NCBI GenBank assembly: GCA_964630785.1
Contig: CAZVZG010000014.1
Span: forward strand, 62,001-126,000
Direction of reading: 5' to 3'
DNA: 64,000 nt
From: JADLCX01 sp964630785
Lineage (GTDB): Bacteria > Planctomycetota > Phycisphaerae > Phycisphaerales > UBA1924
Of the stretch, positions 42,110 to 52,190 are shown piece by piece. Below the pieces are notes generated by a model that ran no database searches, was not told where the DNA came from, and saw only the letters and a program-made list of their open reading frames with translations. The position numbers and the translations under genes were made by a program. Numbering within the stretch: position 1 is the first letter of the stretch; every line of letters begins with the position of its first letter.

Positions 42110-44170
42110 TCAACCGCCGCCGCCGCCACCACCACTACCCCCGCCCCCCCCACCGCCGCCCGGGGTCATCGACTTCATGCCCTCGGCGAACGCGCCCAGC
42201 AGATCGTCGGCCGTCGCGAGCTTGCCGGATTCCAGCTTGCCGCGAAGGTCGTCGCAGAGCCCGCCAAACTTCGAGATCGTCGGCGCAAGCATCGCGGCGC
42301 CCGCGAGGTCGTCCTTCGCAGGCACCGCCCACCAGCGGCCGTCGACCTTGCGAACCGCCTGCGGCTTGTCCGGGCTGTCGGGGTCGTCGTAGACCGACCC
42401 CTCCGTGGCGCTCTTGACCTCGATACGGACCTTCGCCGGGTCCAGGCGGGCCTGGCGGAACTCATCGATCACTTTCGGGCCCGCGAACATCTGGATGCCC
42501 ATGGCCATCGCCTGCACCTCGGGTGACTTGGATTCGGCCGCGAGGCCGGCCAGGTCCTTGCCGAACTTGGCCTTCGCCGCATCGTTGAGCTTGACGATCG
42601 AACCCAATCCGCCCAGCATCGACTCGGCCACCTTCTTCTGCCCTTCGTCCTCGAAAATCGTGCGATCGATCATCACCTCGAACTTGTTGTCCTGGAGATC
42701 GGCTCGCACTTCCTGAACAAACTGCCTGATCTCGGCCTCCACCGCGGCCTTGTCAAAGTCGGCGGCCGCGGCGGACTTGTCGCTCGGCGCGCCGGCCGAA
42801 GAATCGGCGGGGTGCTCAACCGGCTGCTCGGCAGGAGGCGCGACAGGCGAGGCCTCCTCGCTCACCAGTTTCTTGATCTGCTTGGTCAGCAGATCGATGC
42901 GCTCTTTCGCCTCGGCGTTCCCGCCGGCCGATTCATACATCGTGATCGCGTTCTTGTACGCGTCCTCCGCGGCCGTGACAGCCTCGGTGTGGGCCTGGGC
43001 CGCGGCCGTCGCAGCCTCCGCCGACACCGCCGGATGGCCGGCGCTCTGCATTGACTTGAGCAGGGCCGCGTACGCGCCAAGCCCGCGTGCCTTCGCGGCC
43101 AGCACGTCGCCCAGCGATTGCTGAAGGTGCCCGGACATCACCGGCCCGACGCCCCGACCGTTGGCCCCGCCTCCCGGCACGCTCGATTTGCGGGCCGCGT
43201 TGACCGCCGCGCCGTACAGGCGTGCCGCCTCCTCCGTGGGCGCCGCGATACCGGAGCGTGTGGCGTCGAGTTCCTTGAGCAGATCGGCGACGCGCGCCGA
43301 CGCGCCGTCGGCCTCTTTGGCAGCGTCGGCGGCCTGGGCCTTGCTCGCGTCGGCCCGGGCGATCAGGGCCTTCTTGGCGTCGCGCAGCAACTGCACTTGG
43401 CGGTTGAGTTTCTCGATGGCGTTCTGGAGCGTTCCCACCACGGGCGACTGGCTGGCGGCCACGGCGTCGAGCTCGGCGGCCTGCTTTTCGTACTCGTCAC
43501 CCTGACGGCGCACCGTCATAGCCTGCTCGAACGCCGCGGCCCGCTGCGTCTGGCTCGCGCTGGCGACGCCGGCGCGAATCGACGCTTCCTGGGCCCGGTA
43601 CTGCTCAGCCTGGGCCCGCGCCTGGGCGGCCTTGGCCTGGGTCTGTTCGACCAGTGTGACCTGCGCCTGCTTGGCCTCCGCAGCGCGGCCGGCCTCGGCC
43701 TCGCGTTGACGGATCTCCTCGTCGAGTTTGGCCAGTTCGGGCGTCGGGTCGTAGGCCTGGAGCGACTGGGCGATCGAGCGCTGGCTCTGCCACTGCTCCA
43801 GCGCGGCGCGGATGCCCCTGGTCTCGAGCAGGGCCGCACGCTCCACGTCTCCGGCTTCCGCGGCGGCGATCTCGCCCAGGCCGCCCTGAGCCTCGGCCAG
43901 CAAGGTGTTGGCCGCCGCCGAGTTGGTGCTGCCGCCCGCGTCCGCGATCGGCTTGACGGCTTTGACCACGCTCTGGTACCGCGCCTTTCGGTCGCTGACC
44001 GACGGGAGCGGCTCGCTGCCCGAGACACCCATTCCGTGCAGCGTGACCGAAGCGTTCTTGATCGCCTGCTGCTCGGCGGTCGTGCCGCCGCAACCGGACA
44101 AGAACGCCGTCGCGATCGCGGCGGCGAGGATCAAGGCGGGTGCAACAGGCCGGGTGAATCGTGGGCTCAT
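42110..44170 (-). CDS. Coiled-coil lipoprotein with poly-glycine tail
   Basis: 686 residues from the ATG at 44170; the longer frame to 44485 has no signal peptide at its start. Residues 1-30 form a lipoprotein signal with lipobox LSGC (Cys about residue 27). Residues 100-300 are rich in Ala, Glu, Gln and Arg with heptad-like spacing and should form long coiled coils. Residues about 470-620 are helical and charged. The protein ends in MTPGGGGGGGG-SGGGGGGG. No enzymatic domain was recognised. It is probably an envelope-associated structural protein. The Gly-rich tail lies in a low-complexity tract where length variation by slippage is possible. Confidence 0.75.
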   Translation of the reverse strand: MSPRFTRPVAPALILAAAIATAFLSGCGGTTAEQQAIKNASVTLHGMGVSGSEPLPSVSDRKARYQSVVKAVKPIADAGGSTNSAAANTLLAEAQGGLGEIAAAEAGDVERAALLETRGIRAALEQWQSQRSIAQSLQAYDPTPELAKLDEEIRQREAEAGRAAEAKQAQVTLVEQTQAKAAQARAQAEQYRAQEASIRAGVASASQTQRAAAFEQAMTVRRQGDEYEKQAAELDAVAASQSPVVGTLQNAIEKLNRQVQLLRDAKKALIARADASKAQAADAAKEADGASARVADLLKELDATRSGIAAPTEEAARLYGAAVNAARKSSVPGGGANGRGVGPVMSGHLQQSLGDVLAAKARGLGAYAALLKSMQSAGHPAVSAEAATAAAQAHTEAVTAAEDAYKNAITMYESAGGNAEAKERIDLLTKQIKKLVSEEASPVAPPAEQPVEHPADSSAGAPSDKSAAAADFDKAAVEAEIRQFVQEVRADLQDNKFEVMIDRTIFEDEGQKKVAESMLGGLGSIVKLNDAAKAKFGKDLAGLAAESKSPEVQAMAMGIQMFAGPKVIDEFRQARLDPAKVRIEVKSATEGSVYDDPDSPDKPQAVRKVDGRWWAVPAKDDLAGAAMLAPTISKFGGLCDDLRGKLESGKLATADDLLGAFAEGMKSMTPGGGGGGGGSGGGGGGG

Positions 44171-44375
44171 GCTGAAACGATCCTGACGGCGACACGGGCG
44201 AGGCCGGCCGCGGTTGACGAGGCGACAAGACGCATCGGTCCCTGCCGAAGCGCCCCGTTCACGGCCGCCGAACAATGTCCAAATCGACGCGGTCGCGGCG
44301 TGGGGCACCACTGTACCAACATCCGCGATGCCGCGCGGGCGGGAATGGCGGACGGTTGTGGCCGTCGATCCGCCG

Positions 44376-45809
44376 CTAACGCGGCACCGGTTCCCCCCCT
44401 CCCCCCCCACCCGCCGGGCCCGCGGACGCCGCGCCGGCACCCGCTTGACCTGCGCCGGGTGCAACGAGCGGAGCGGGCGGTTCAAACGGCCTCAGCGGCG
44501 TGTACGTGACGGGATAGGTGGGGCGTGGCCGGTACATCGAGTTGATCCACTCCACCGCCTTCTTGAACAGCCGATCGTCGGTCGAATGGAACTCCGGCTT
44601 CCAGACGTCTCCGCCGCCGGTCCGCGGCCCCTCTGGGCCGTCCCGCGGCACCACGGGGTGAGGGAACAGGCTGTCCTCGCGGGGCAGGCCGATTTGCAGC
44701 AACGGGGAGCGCTCGGGACGGTCCCAATCGATGAGCGGCACGCCATAGGACCCGTGCCGCTCACCCGATGCGGATGCCGGCCCGACATCGGTACCGATGC
44801 GCGTGCGGAAGCGGTCGAGAATGAGCAGGTTCGTGAACACCGCCTGATCAGAGTTGGGACGGCGGTTGTACAGCACCAGGCGACCGGCCTCGAGCCCGCC
44901 GTGACACTGGTTCGTCGCGCACGACATCAGCCACGTCCGCTCCACGTCGTCGCGGAACATACGGATCGACGCGGGCAGGTCGATGACGTCCACGTCCTTG
45001 TAAAACTCCCTGGCCTGGAGCTTGAACATCAGGTCGAGGATTTCCAGAGGTGGGCGGCGAAGGACGGCCTCCCGCCCCTCTCGCGTGATCGGGATCAGCG
45101 GGTTGCCCGAGCGAGAGTCGAGCATCCGCTTGGCGACCTCGCGGGGAATCACCACGTGCGGCCGGGTCGCCAGGTCGATCTCGTACACCTTGATGAGGTT
45201 GATGTCGTCCCGGGTCAGCAGCGGAAAATCGGTCGGCTTGGGGCCCGGAGGGTTGGCCGATTCCGGCGCGGATTTGCCCTTTTCGGGCGTGGCGGCGGCG
45301 CCGCCACGCGCCTGCAAAATCAGTTGCTGCTCGACGATGCTCTTGAGCCGCAACGCCTCGCCGTTGGTCGCGTCCAGTGAAAGCGCTCGCTCGATCTCGC
45401 TCAGCGCCAGCGCGTACTGCTCGCGGGATTGCAGCCACCGGGCCAGCCGGACGATATCCTCCGGATCGTTCCCGATCGACTTGCGCAGGTCCTGATACCG
45501 CTCCATGATCGGCGGCAGCACGTCGTACCGCTGGACCGAATCCATCGGGAGGCGCGTGTTGATGCTCGCAACCCGCATCACGATTTCCTTGTCGTCGGCG
45601 CTGACGAGCAAGCCGGTGACGCGCTGCCCGGTCTTCAAATAGACGGTGACCTCGGGCAACTCCGCCGGCTTGCCGGGCTGGGCGGCGGCGCCCGCCGGTG
45701 GCGGAGCTTCGGGATCAGCCGCGCGAGCCGACGACACCGCCGCGCCCGCGGCGAACACCACCGCCAAGAGCGAGACCGACCATCGACGTGCATTGCGCGG
45801 GCGCTTCAT
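44376..45809 (-). CDS. Exported protein with TPR-like segment and C-x4-CH motif
   Basis: 477 residues. A signal peptide is present (about 1-31, ending SARAAD). VTVYLKTGQRVTGLLVSADD (about 55-75) looks like a small beta-barrel. Residues about 105-165, EQYALALSEIERALSLD, fit a TPR-like helical pair. Near the centre is CATNQCHGG with Cys297, Cys302 and His303, a C-x4-CH arrangement close to the haem c motif (CxxCH) and known as a rarer variant. A single Met or His ligand is not obvious. The C-terminus is Pro/Gly-rich, ending GGGGGGEPVPR. A periplasmic c-type cytochrome-like or metal-binding role is possible, but haem attachment is unproven. The family is not recognised beyond this. Confidence 0.72.
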   Translation of the reverse strand: MKRPRNARRWSVSLLAVVFAAGAAVSSARAADPEAPPPAGAAAQPGKPAELPEVTVYLKTGQRVTGLLVSADDKEIVMRVASINTRLPMDSVQRYDVLPPIMERYQDLRKSIGNDPEDIVRLARWLQSREQYALALSEIERALSLDATNGEALRLKSIVEQQLILQARGGAAATPEKGKSAPESANPPGPKPTDFPLLTRDDINLIKVYEIDLATRPHVVIPREVAKRMLDSRSGNPLIPITREGREAVLRRPPLEILDLMFKLQAREFYKDVDVIDLPASIRMFRDDVERTWLMSCATNQCHGGLEAGRLVLYNRRPNSDQAVFTNLLILDRFRTRIGTDVGPASASGERHGSYGVPLIDWDRPERSPLLQIGLPREDSLFPHPVVPRDGPEGPRTGGGDVWKPEFHSTDDRLFKKAVEWINSMYRPRPTYPVTYTPLRPFEPPAPLVAPGAGQAGAGAASAGPAGGGGGGEPVPR

Positions 45810-46035
45810 TGCGGGGATTGTCCGGCCGGGGCCGCGGACTGTCCAGCGGCGGGCACGCCACGCGGCCTTGCCGCGCAGTCGGTCGCCGACAACGGGCTAT
45901 CCGCTGGACGGGACCGCCGGGTTCCCGTCATCGCTCGCGTGTACGCCCCCCACTCCCCCGCGTACACCACCGAATACCGCTCCGGCTTCCCGTCCCTCGC
46001 GACCACCTCGTGCAGGCTTCGGTGCCCGCGGCCCT

Positions 46036-46776
46036 TCAACTGCTTCCTTTGCGCATCTGTTCGATCCCCTCGGGGAACGGGTAGCTGGGGAACACGCCCA
46101 CGTGTCCGAACCGCCAGTGCCCGGGCGCCGGGTACACGTCGCCGCGGAAGCCGGCGTTGTACATCGCCCGCAGCACCGACTCGAAGCTCGGCTCCTGACC
46201 GTCGGGCCCCTGAAGGCGGTTGGCTCGCGCGTTGAGGAAGCTCACGCTCGCGACGGGCAGTCGCTCCTTGCGCCCCCGCAGCATCTTGACCACGGTCGCG
46301 AACCCGCGCGAGAGGTCCTCGGGCGTGAAGTGGTCGCGCCCGTGCGGGCGCAGCAGCGCGAGGATGAGCAGGCTGTCCAGGTCGTACTTGAGCACGTACG
46401 GCTCGCGGTCGCGGGCCGCGTGGATGCTCACCGACTCGTGGAACATCTTGGCGAAACTGGTCACGCCGCGGGCGGTCCACTGGCTGGTGTGGATGAGGTC
46501 CACGAGCTGGGCGATGATGCCGTGGGAGTTGTCGCTGTCGTTGACGCCGCAGACCACGGCGCGGTATCGCCCGTCGAGCACGTCGCGGAGCATGTCCTGC
46601 CCCCACATGATGCGGACGCGCTCGAACGCGCCGGGCCCTACGCCCGCCCCGATGGGCCCCGAGGGCAGCAGGTTCACGCGATCGGGGAACTTCTCGCTCC
46701 CGAGCAGGAGGTCGGCCTCATCGTCGTAGAGTCGGCCTTCGGCCTGCGTCGGGGCGGAGCGGTTGATCGATGACAT
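46036..46776 (-). CDS. Conserved hypothetical cytoplasmic protein
   Basis: 246 residues from the ATG at 46776, which has CGGAG 8 nt upstream. No signal peptide or membrane segment is seen. Distinct stretches are YRAVVCGVNDSDNSHGI, TSFAKMFHESVSIHAARD and PYVLKYDLDSLLILALLRP; none belongs to a family I recognise. The alternating helix and strand pattern with well-conserved-looking polar residues suggests a compact alpha/beta protein. It lies 94 bp downstream of infC on the same strand, in the place where rpmI and rplT normally occur, so it may be co-expressed with IF-3. Confidence 0.65.
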   Translation of the reverse strand: MSSINRSAPTQAEGRLYDDEADLLLGSEKFPDRVNLLPSGPIGAGVGPGAFERVRIMWGQDMLRDVLDGRYRAVVCGVNDSDNSHGIIAQLVDLIHTSQWTARGVTSFAKMFHESVSIHAARDREPYVLKYDLDSLLILALLRPHGRDHFTPEDLSRGFATVVKMLRGRKERLPVASVSFLNARANRLQGPDGQEPSFESVLRAMYNAGFRGDVYPAPGHWRFGHVGVFPSYPFPEGIEQMRKGSS

Positions 46777-46869
46777 CGGATGAGCTCCGAGTAAGGAGTG
46801 AAGCGGCCTCGCCATCGTAAGCCGACGGGCGCGCGCCGGCCCCTCCTCGCCGGTCCCGACCCGACGCCG

Positions 46870-47580
<711 letters not shown>

Positions 47581-47583
<3 letters not shown>

Positions 47584-47596
47584 GGCTCAGACTCCT
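47581..47596 (-). promoter_or_regulatory. Ribosome-binding site and ATA start codon of infC
   Basis: On the minus strand AGGAG (47,596-47,592), then 8 nt, then ATA (47,583-47,581). IF-3 rejects non-canonical start codons, and E. coli infC begins with AUU so that IF-3 represses its own translation. An AUA start here would allow the same feedback. A TGA two codons upstream of the ATA excludes a further upstream start. Confidence 0.7.
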
Positions 47597-48042
47597 GGGG
47601 TTCTACGGTCCTGCGCCGGAACAGCCACCGTGCACGCACCGCGCGTGCCGACGCTCCGGCGATCGGTCGTCACAAGATCGACAAGGCTTGACGGGAGGAC
47701 CGGCCTCATGCGCGGCGGCCGAGAACGACGCCGCGAGCTTTAGACTTGCTGATGCTGGTCACCAGATCGCGACTCCCGTGCAATGGGCGGGGCGAACATC
47801 GCCCCGCTCTCCGAACAAACACTAACCCCGGTTCTCACCCGGAGCAAGCCCGAACCGCGGCCCGACAAACAATTTCCGATGTCTCCGCAAGGACACCGCC
47901 CTGGGCGCCCTTGTGGTGCGAAGACCCACCTCGCTCCGCACGGCTTTCCCGGTCAGCGCACCGGTCAAGCCGTGGCACCCCTCTTTTTCCCCCTCCCCCC
48001 CCCCCTTCTCCCCACTACAGGTGGCTCTTGCAAGGCGGCGCT
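47584..48042. other. 459-bp gap between the kinase and infC
   Basis: No coding sequence is supported. It should hold the infC promoter and leader. A polypyrimidine tract (runs of C and T at about 47,981-48,016) lies just downstream of the kinase stop; on the minus-strand transcript it is a G-rich run with potential to form a G-quadruplex. Confidence 0.45.
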
Positions 48043-49590
48043 CTACCGGATCGCCTGCACCAGGTTCACCACCGCGCTGATCACCAGCAGCACCAGCATG
48101 GTGATGAAGAGGTTTCGCGAAACCATCGGCTGGGGTTGCGAGTTGTCCACGGGCAGGGCGGTCGCCTGGGCCGCCTGCTCGGCCTTGGCCAGTCCCGCGA
48201 GGTCCAGCCCGGCGATGTCCTTGTGGGCGATCGGCGGGTTCTTGCCCGCCCGCACCGCCTTGAGGTCGATGAGCAGGTCGGCGCACGACTGGTACCGGTC
48301 GCGGGCGCTCTTGGCCATCATCATCTCGATGACCTCGGAGATGCCCGCCGAGAGCTTGGGGTTCACATGGTCCGGCGGCACCAGCTCGGCCTTGAGGTGC
48401 TTGTGCATCACGGCCGAGGGGTTCTTGCCGTCGAAGGGCACGTTGCCGGTGACCATGTGATAGAGCGTCGCGCCCAGCGAGTAGATGTCCGACGGCGGAC
48501 CGACGTTGATCTCGCCCCGGATCTGCTCGGGCGAGATGTAGTACGGCGTGCCGAACGCCTTGCCCTGCTCGGCCTCGGCCGCCTCCTTGTCCGACATCGC
48601 CCGCGCCAGGCCCATGTCGGCCAGCTTGGCGACGCCGTCCTTGTTGATCATGATGTTCTTCGGCTTCACGTCCCGGTGCACCAGCCCCTTCTGGTGGGCG
48701 TGGTGCAGGGCCTCGGCCGTCTGCATGATCACGTCGATCGCCTCGTCCTCGCGGTAGCGCTTGTGACGGACGATGTCGTCGTAGACCGTACGGCCCTCGA
48801 CGTACTCCATCACAAAGTAGTGGTAATCCCCCGCCTGGCCCACGTCGTAGGCCTGCACGATGTTCGGGTGGTTGAGCGCCGCGGCCGCGCGCCCCTCGGC
48901 GTAGAAACGCTCGACGAACTGCGGGTTGGTCATGAACTTGCGCGGCAGCACCTTGATCGCCACCAGGCGATCAAGGCTCAGTTGCCGGGCCTTGAACACC
49001 GTCGCCATCGCGCCCTTGCCCAGCTCGCCGAGCACCTTGTAGCCCGGGATCTGCTGGCCCTGGCGCTGGGCCTCGGCCTCGGCGCGGATCCGCTCCAACT
49101 GCCGCTTGGTAATGTAGTCGTTCTGGACCAGCAGCAGCGGGAGCGACTTGCTGTTGCCCTCTTGCGAGCTGGCTCGGGCCTGCTCCAGGCACTGCTGCAC
49201 CTCTTCGCTCGTGGCCAGACCTTGGTCGACCACGATCTTGCCGATGATCGTGTCGATGTTCGTGCCGCCCTTGCTGCGGTGCGACGACCCGCCCGCGCCG
49301 TGACCCTCGCCCGCGCCGTGTTCCGCCCGCGCTCCACCCTCCCCCACACCGCCCGCGCCCCTTGTCGCCCCGTGCGGAGACCTGCCGTTGCTCGATGCGC
49401 CGTGCCCGGCGTGTTGACCTTCGCGACCCCCCGCGGCCGCGCTCGGACCGCCGGGGGTCGTCGGGTGCGCCGGCGTCGGACCCGACCCCCGCTTGGCCTC
49501 GCGCTCGGCCTCCGCCCGCGCCCGCGAATCCATCGGCGATGTCTCGCTCAAGTCGGGCTTGGAAGGTTGGGAAGGGGAAGGGTTGCTCAT
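48043..49590 (-). CDS. Serine/threonine protein kinase, membrane-anchored
   Basis: 515 residues from the ATG at 49590. Residues 1-108 are low-complexity (Gly, Ala, His, Pro). Residues about 112-175, IDTIIGKIVVDQGLATSEEV and onward, resemble the small N-terminal domain shared by GspE-type ATPases and some planctomycetal kinases. The kinase domain (about 184-445) has the Gly-rich loop GELGKGAMATVF (188-199), Lys213, HRDVKPKN (305-312) with catalytic Asp307, and SPEQI. The metal-binding DFG is DMG (325-327). A single transmembrane helix near the C-terminus, NLFITMLVLLVISAVVNLV, leaves the kinase domain in the cytoplasm with almost no outside domain. Its signal and targets are unknown. Confidence 0.9.
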   Translation of the reverse strand: MSNPSPSQPSKPDLSETSPMDSRARAEAEREAKRGSGPTPAHPTTPGGPSAAAGGREGQHAGHGASSNGRSPHGATRGAGGVGEGGARAEHGAGEGHGAGGSSHRSKGGTNIDTIIGKIVVDQGLATSEEVQQCLEQARASSQEGNSKSLPLLLVQNDYITKRQLERIRAEAEAQRQGQQIPGYKVLGELGKGAMATVFKARQLSLDRLVAIKVLPRKFMTNPQFVERFYAEGRAAAALNHPNIVQAYDVGQAGDYHYFVMEYVEGRTVYDDIVRHKRYREDEAIDVIMQTAEALHHAHQKGLVHRDVKPKNIMINKDGVAKLADMGLARAMSDKEAAEAEQGKAFGTPYYISPEQIRGEINVGPPSDIYSLGATLYHMVTGNVPFDGKNPSAVMHKHLKAELVPPDHVNPKLSAGISEVIEMMMAKSARDRYQSCADLLIDLKAVRAGKNPPIAHKDIAGLDLAGLAKAEQAAQATALPVDNSQPQPMVSRNLFITMLVLLVISAVVNLVQAIR

Positions 49591-49766
49591 GAACTGGCCG
49601 AAAGCGGCTCCCAGCGGACCGATGGGCGAAGGGCGGGGGCGGGGGAGGGGGAGGGAGGGGCGGGGAACGTACAAGCACGATCCCGCAGTGTCAACGTGGA
49701 GTGAATCGAGCGATCCGTCAAAGGAGTCTACGTTTCCCGGTACCCCGTTGTTGCCGCCGCGCAGCC

Positions 49767-49833
49767 GTGGCATCGGCTTCCACAAGCGTTTCTGTATTCC
49801 AACGCTGCTCCATCGGCTGGAAGCCGATGCCAC
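49767..49833. repeat. REP-like inverted repeat element
   Basis: GTGGCATCGGCTTCCA (49,767-49,782) and its exact reverse complement (49,818-49,833) enclose an inner pair AGCGTT/AACGCT (49,785-49,790 and 49,801-49,806). The right arm also contains CATCGGCTGGAAGCCGATG, itself an inverted repeat. It lies in the 473-bp gap between divergent genes (kinase and pseudopilin). Similar CATCGGCTTCC/GGAAGCCGATG repeats are, to my recollection, dispersed in many planctomycete genomes. The rest of this gap shows nothing that I can support apart from promoter space. Confidence 0.7.
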
Positions 49834-50063
49834 TCGCCCAAGACTTTGTTCGCAGTTTGACCGGACCTCATCGCCCCACGACCCCGCCGATTGTCCACCG
49901 AAACCATCGATCGCCGACACAAAGCGCAGGAAACTGGACACTTCGTCAAGCTGACGGCATACTGGATATCGGCGGGTCCTGCTGGATCAGCCGGGAGGTA
50001 CCTGATCCGTTCTGGATCATCAGGTCTGCGTACTCGTCAGTGGACGGGAAAGGAATGCAGAAC

Positions 50064-50978
50064 ATGCCCCGAGCGATTCGGCGTGGGTTCACGTTGATCG
50101 AACTGCTGGTGGTGATCGCGATCATCGCGCTTCTCGTCGCCATTCTGCTGCCGAGTTTGTGCGGCGCAAGATTCTCGGCGCGGCTCACGTATTCGCTGAG
50201 CAACATCCGGCAGATCTGCGCCGGTTCCGCGGTTTACAAGGAAGACTACAAGCAGTTCATGCCGCTCACGCTCGCGTACCCGGGTCGGTACGACCCGCCC
50301 CTTCCTCGGCCCGCGCCGGCCGCGGCGGGTTGGTGTACGTGGTCGTACGGCGGAAAGAACCCCGACAGGTATTGGTACAACTACGCGGGCGGCGCGTTCG
50401 ATATCGAGGCGGCGGACCGACCGCTCAACGTCTACCTGTACCCCGACGTGGAGATTTACGCCCCGCGGGCGCCCGCGCGGCTCCCGGCCAACGCGGCCGA
50501 GCGCGACCTGAAGACCGGCCTGCAGTTGGAGGTGTACAAGAGCCCCTTCGACACGACGTCGTACCAGCACGGAAACTACGACAGCCCGCAAGGCCCGGCG
50601 GGCATCGCGCTGTCGAGCTACGACGACGTCGGCACGTCGTACCACTTCAACATCAAGTGGTGGGACCAGCTTTACCCCCGGCTGTCGTTCGATCGGGCGT
50701 TCAACTTCGGCTGCGATCGGCTCCGGCTTTCGGACGCATTCCAGCCCTCGCGCATGGTCTGGATCCACGATCAGACCTCCGACGTGGTCGCCAACAACCC
50801 GTACACCACTTTCAAGCTCAAGAACAGCAACTCGTGCGGCGAGTACAACAAGTCCATCATGGGCTTCATGGACGGGCACGCCGCGTACCTCAAGGTCCGG
50901 CCCGGAAACGTGTACCCCACCAGCTTCAAGAACGAGTTCTACACGTTCGTGTTCGAGGACTTGCGACTGCCGAACTGA
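50064..50978 (+). CDS. Pseudopilin-like protein 1 of the 50-54 kb cluster
   Basis: 304 residues from the ATG at 50064, with AAGGA 9 nt upstream; the ATG at 50055 would add three residues. The class III-type signature is RRGFTLIELLVVIAIIALLV followed by AILLPSLCGAR. The body is aromatic-rich, with GWCTWSYGGKNPDRYWYNY and WDQLYPRLSF. IMGFMDGHAAYLKVRPGN near the C-terminus is the H-X9-DG-type segment. Its C-terminal half differs from pseudopilins 2 and 3, and no small membrane protein follows it. It is presumably inserted in the inner membrane and processed by a prepilin peptidase. It could take part in a type II secretion-like or surface assembly. Confidence 0.87.
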   Translation: MPRAIRRGFTLIELLVVIAIIALLVAILLPSLCGARFSARLTYSLSNIRQICAGSAVYKEDYKQFMPLTLAYPGRYDPPLPRPAPAAAGWCTWSYGGKNPDRYWYNYAGGAFDIEAADRPLNVYLYPDVEIYAPRAPARLPANAAERDLKTGLQLEVYKSPFDTTSYQHGNYDSPQGPAGIALSSYDDVGTSYHFNIKWWDQLYPRLSFDRAFNFGCDRLRLSDAFQPSRMVWIHDQTSDVVANNPYTTFKLKNSNSCGEYNKSIMGFMDGHAAYLKVRPGNVYPTSFKNEFYTFVFEDLRLPN

Positions 50979-51084
50979 CGGGCCCAGGCCCACTTCGACA
51001 GCGTGACCGATACGACAAAGCATCCGACCGGCCAAGGACGCCCAGCGGACTGTGCTGTTTCAAGCAAGGAAGGAAAAACACGGA

Positions 51085-52098
51085 ATGTTGAACCCCAGAA
51101 AATCGCGCGATGCCTTTACGCTCATCGAGCTCCTCGTCGTCATCGCCATCATCGCCCTGCTCGTCGGCATCCTGCTGCCCGCTCTGGGTCAGGCCCGCGA
51201 GGCGGCCCGACGGCTCGTGAGCGCGGCCAACGTCAAGAGCCTCTCCACCGTCATTTTCGCCTACGCAGGCGAGAACAAGGACTCCTTCCCCAATCCCTTC
51301 GACACCAGCCCGACGTACCAGGCCATCGGGGGCAACTGGTACAACGCTGCGGTCCCGTCGATGCCCGGCTATATCTGGAGCTTCAACGATCCGGGGTACT
51401 TCTCGGAGATGTTCGCGGCCCACTGGGTGAGCCTGATGATGAACTACTTCCAGGAGGGCCAACTTCGCAGCAAGATCGCCTTTGCTCCCGGTGATACGGC
51501 CGCGCTGCAGCGGTTCAACAACAACGCGCAGGCCGCGGGCGACATCGACGGCTTCCTTTGGGACGGCTCGTACTGGCTGAGCCCGACGGTCTGGTTCTCG
51601 CCGGACCGCTACCGCCTGGGGGTGCGCACGCCGGTGAGCGCCAACGGCAGCCAGTGGCGCCGCAACCGCACGGAGCAGGTGGTCAGCCCCCAGGCCAAGG
51701 TCATCCTGTGGGAGCGTTTCGACTTCGGCGCCAAGAAGCGTCGATCCTCCCTCACCGGCAACGGCGGGACGCTTCCCTACGCCCCCATGTGGAACAACCT
51801 GGACGCCAAACCCTACGTCGGGCTCGGCGACGGCAGCGCCGACACGGTGAAGATGTCCACGCTGCACAAGCTCGGAAACCCGACGTACGCGCCCGTCCCC
51901 CCCGCAACCGACCTGGCCGTTTTCCAGCCTTCGGGCAACTGGGCCATTCCCGATTCCATCCTCGGCGACCCGTCGGACCAGTACAGCTACGGCCTGAAGT
52001 TCGACAACCTCGAGAACGGTCAGAACGGCACCACCGCGTGGCCGGCATTCTTCTGGGCAACGCGCGGCGGGATCACGGGACGCGACCTGAACCGTTGA
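51085..52098 (+). CDS. Pseudopilin-like protein 2 (duplicated module A)
   Basis: 337 residues from the ATG at 51085 after AAGGAAGG. The N-terminal prepilin signature is DAFTLIELLVVIAIIALLVG. Shared stretches with pseudopilin 3 include KDSFPNPF, SEMFAAHW, YWLSPTVW, SPDRY, SPQAKVILWERFDF and the C-terminal DDLENGQNGTTAW- or NLENGQNGTTAWPAFFWATR, ending GRDLNR in both. This marks them as close paralogs from tandem duplication. A WNN-DA-P-VGLGDGSADTVKM segment stands where the H-X9-DG motif is usually found. A small membrane-protein gene follows 92 bp later, and the same order is seen for pseudopilin 3. Confidence 0.88.
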   Translation: MLNPRKSRDAFTLIELLVVIAIIALLVGILLPALGQAREAARRLVSAANVKSLSTVIFAYAGENKDSFPNPFDTSPTYQAIGGNWYNAAVPSMPGYIWSFNDPGYFSEMFAAHWVSLMMNYFQEGQLRSKIAFAPGDTAALQRFNNNAQAAGDIDGFLWDGSYWLSPTVWFSPDRYRLGVRTPVSANGSQWRRNRTEQVVSPQAKVILWERFDFGAKKRRSSLTGNGGTLPYAPMWNNLDAKPYVGLGDGSADTVKMSTLHKLGNPTYAPVPPATDLAVFQPSGNWAIPDSILGDPSDQYSYGLKFDNLENGQNGTTAWPAFFWATRGGITGRDLNR

Positions 52099-52190
52099 GA
52101 GCCCCTGAAGATTGCTCAAACCCACCACCGCTCGTCGATGGCGGTTGTTCATCGTGCCGGGTATGACCTCGCACGGGACTGGAGGCCGAG

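Noticed and set aside
47981..48016. Polypyrimidine tract as a terminator
   Set aside because: There is no stem ahead of it in either direction; it may be only a simple-sequence tract.
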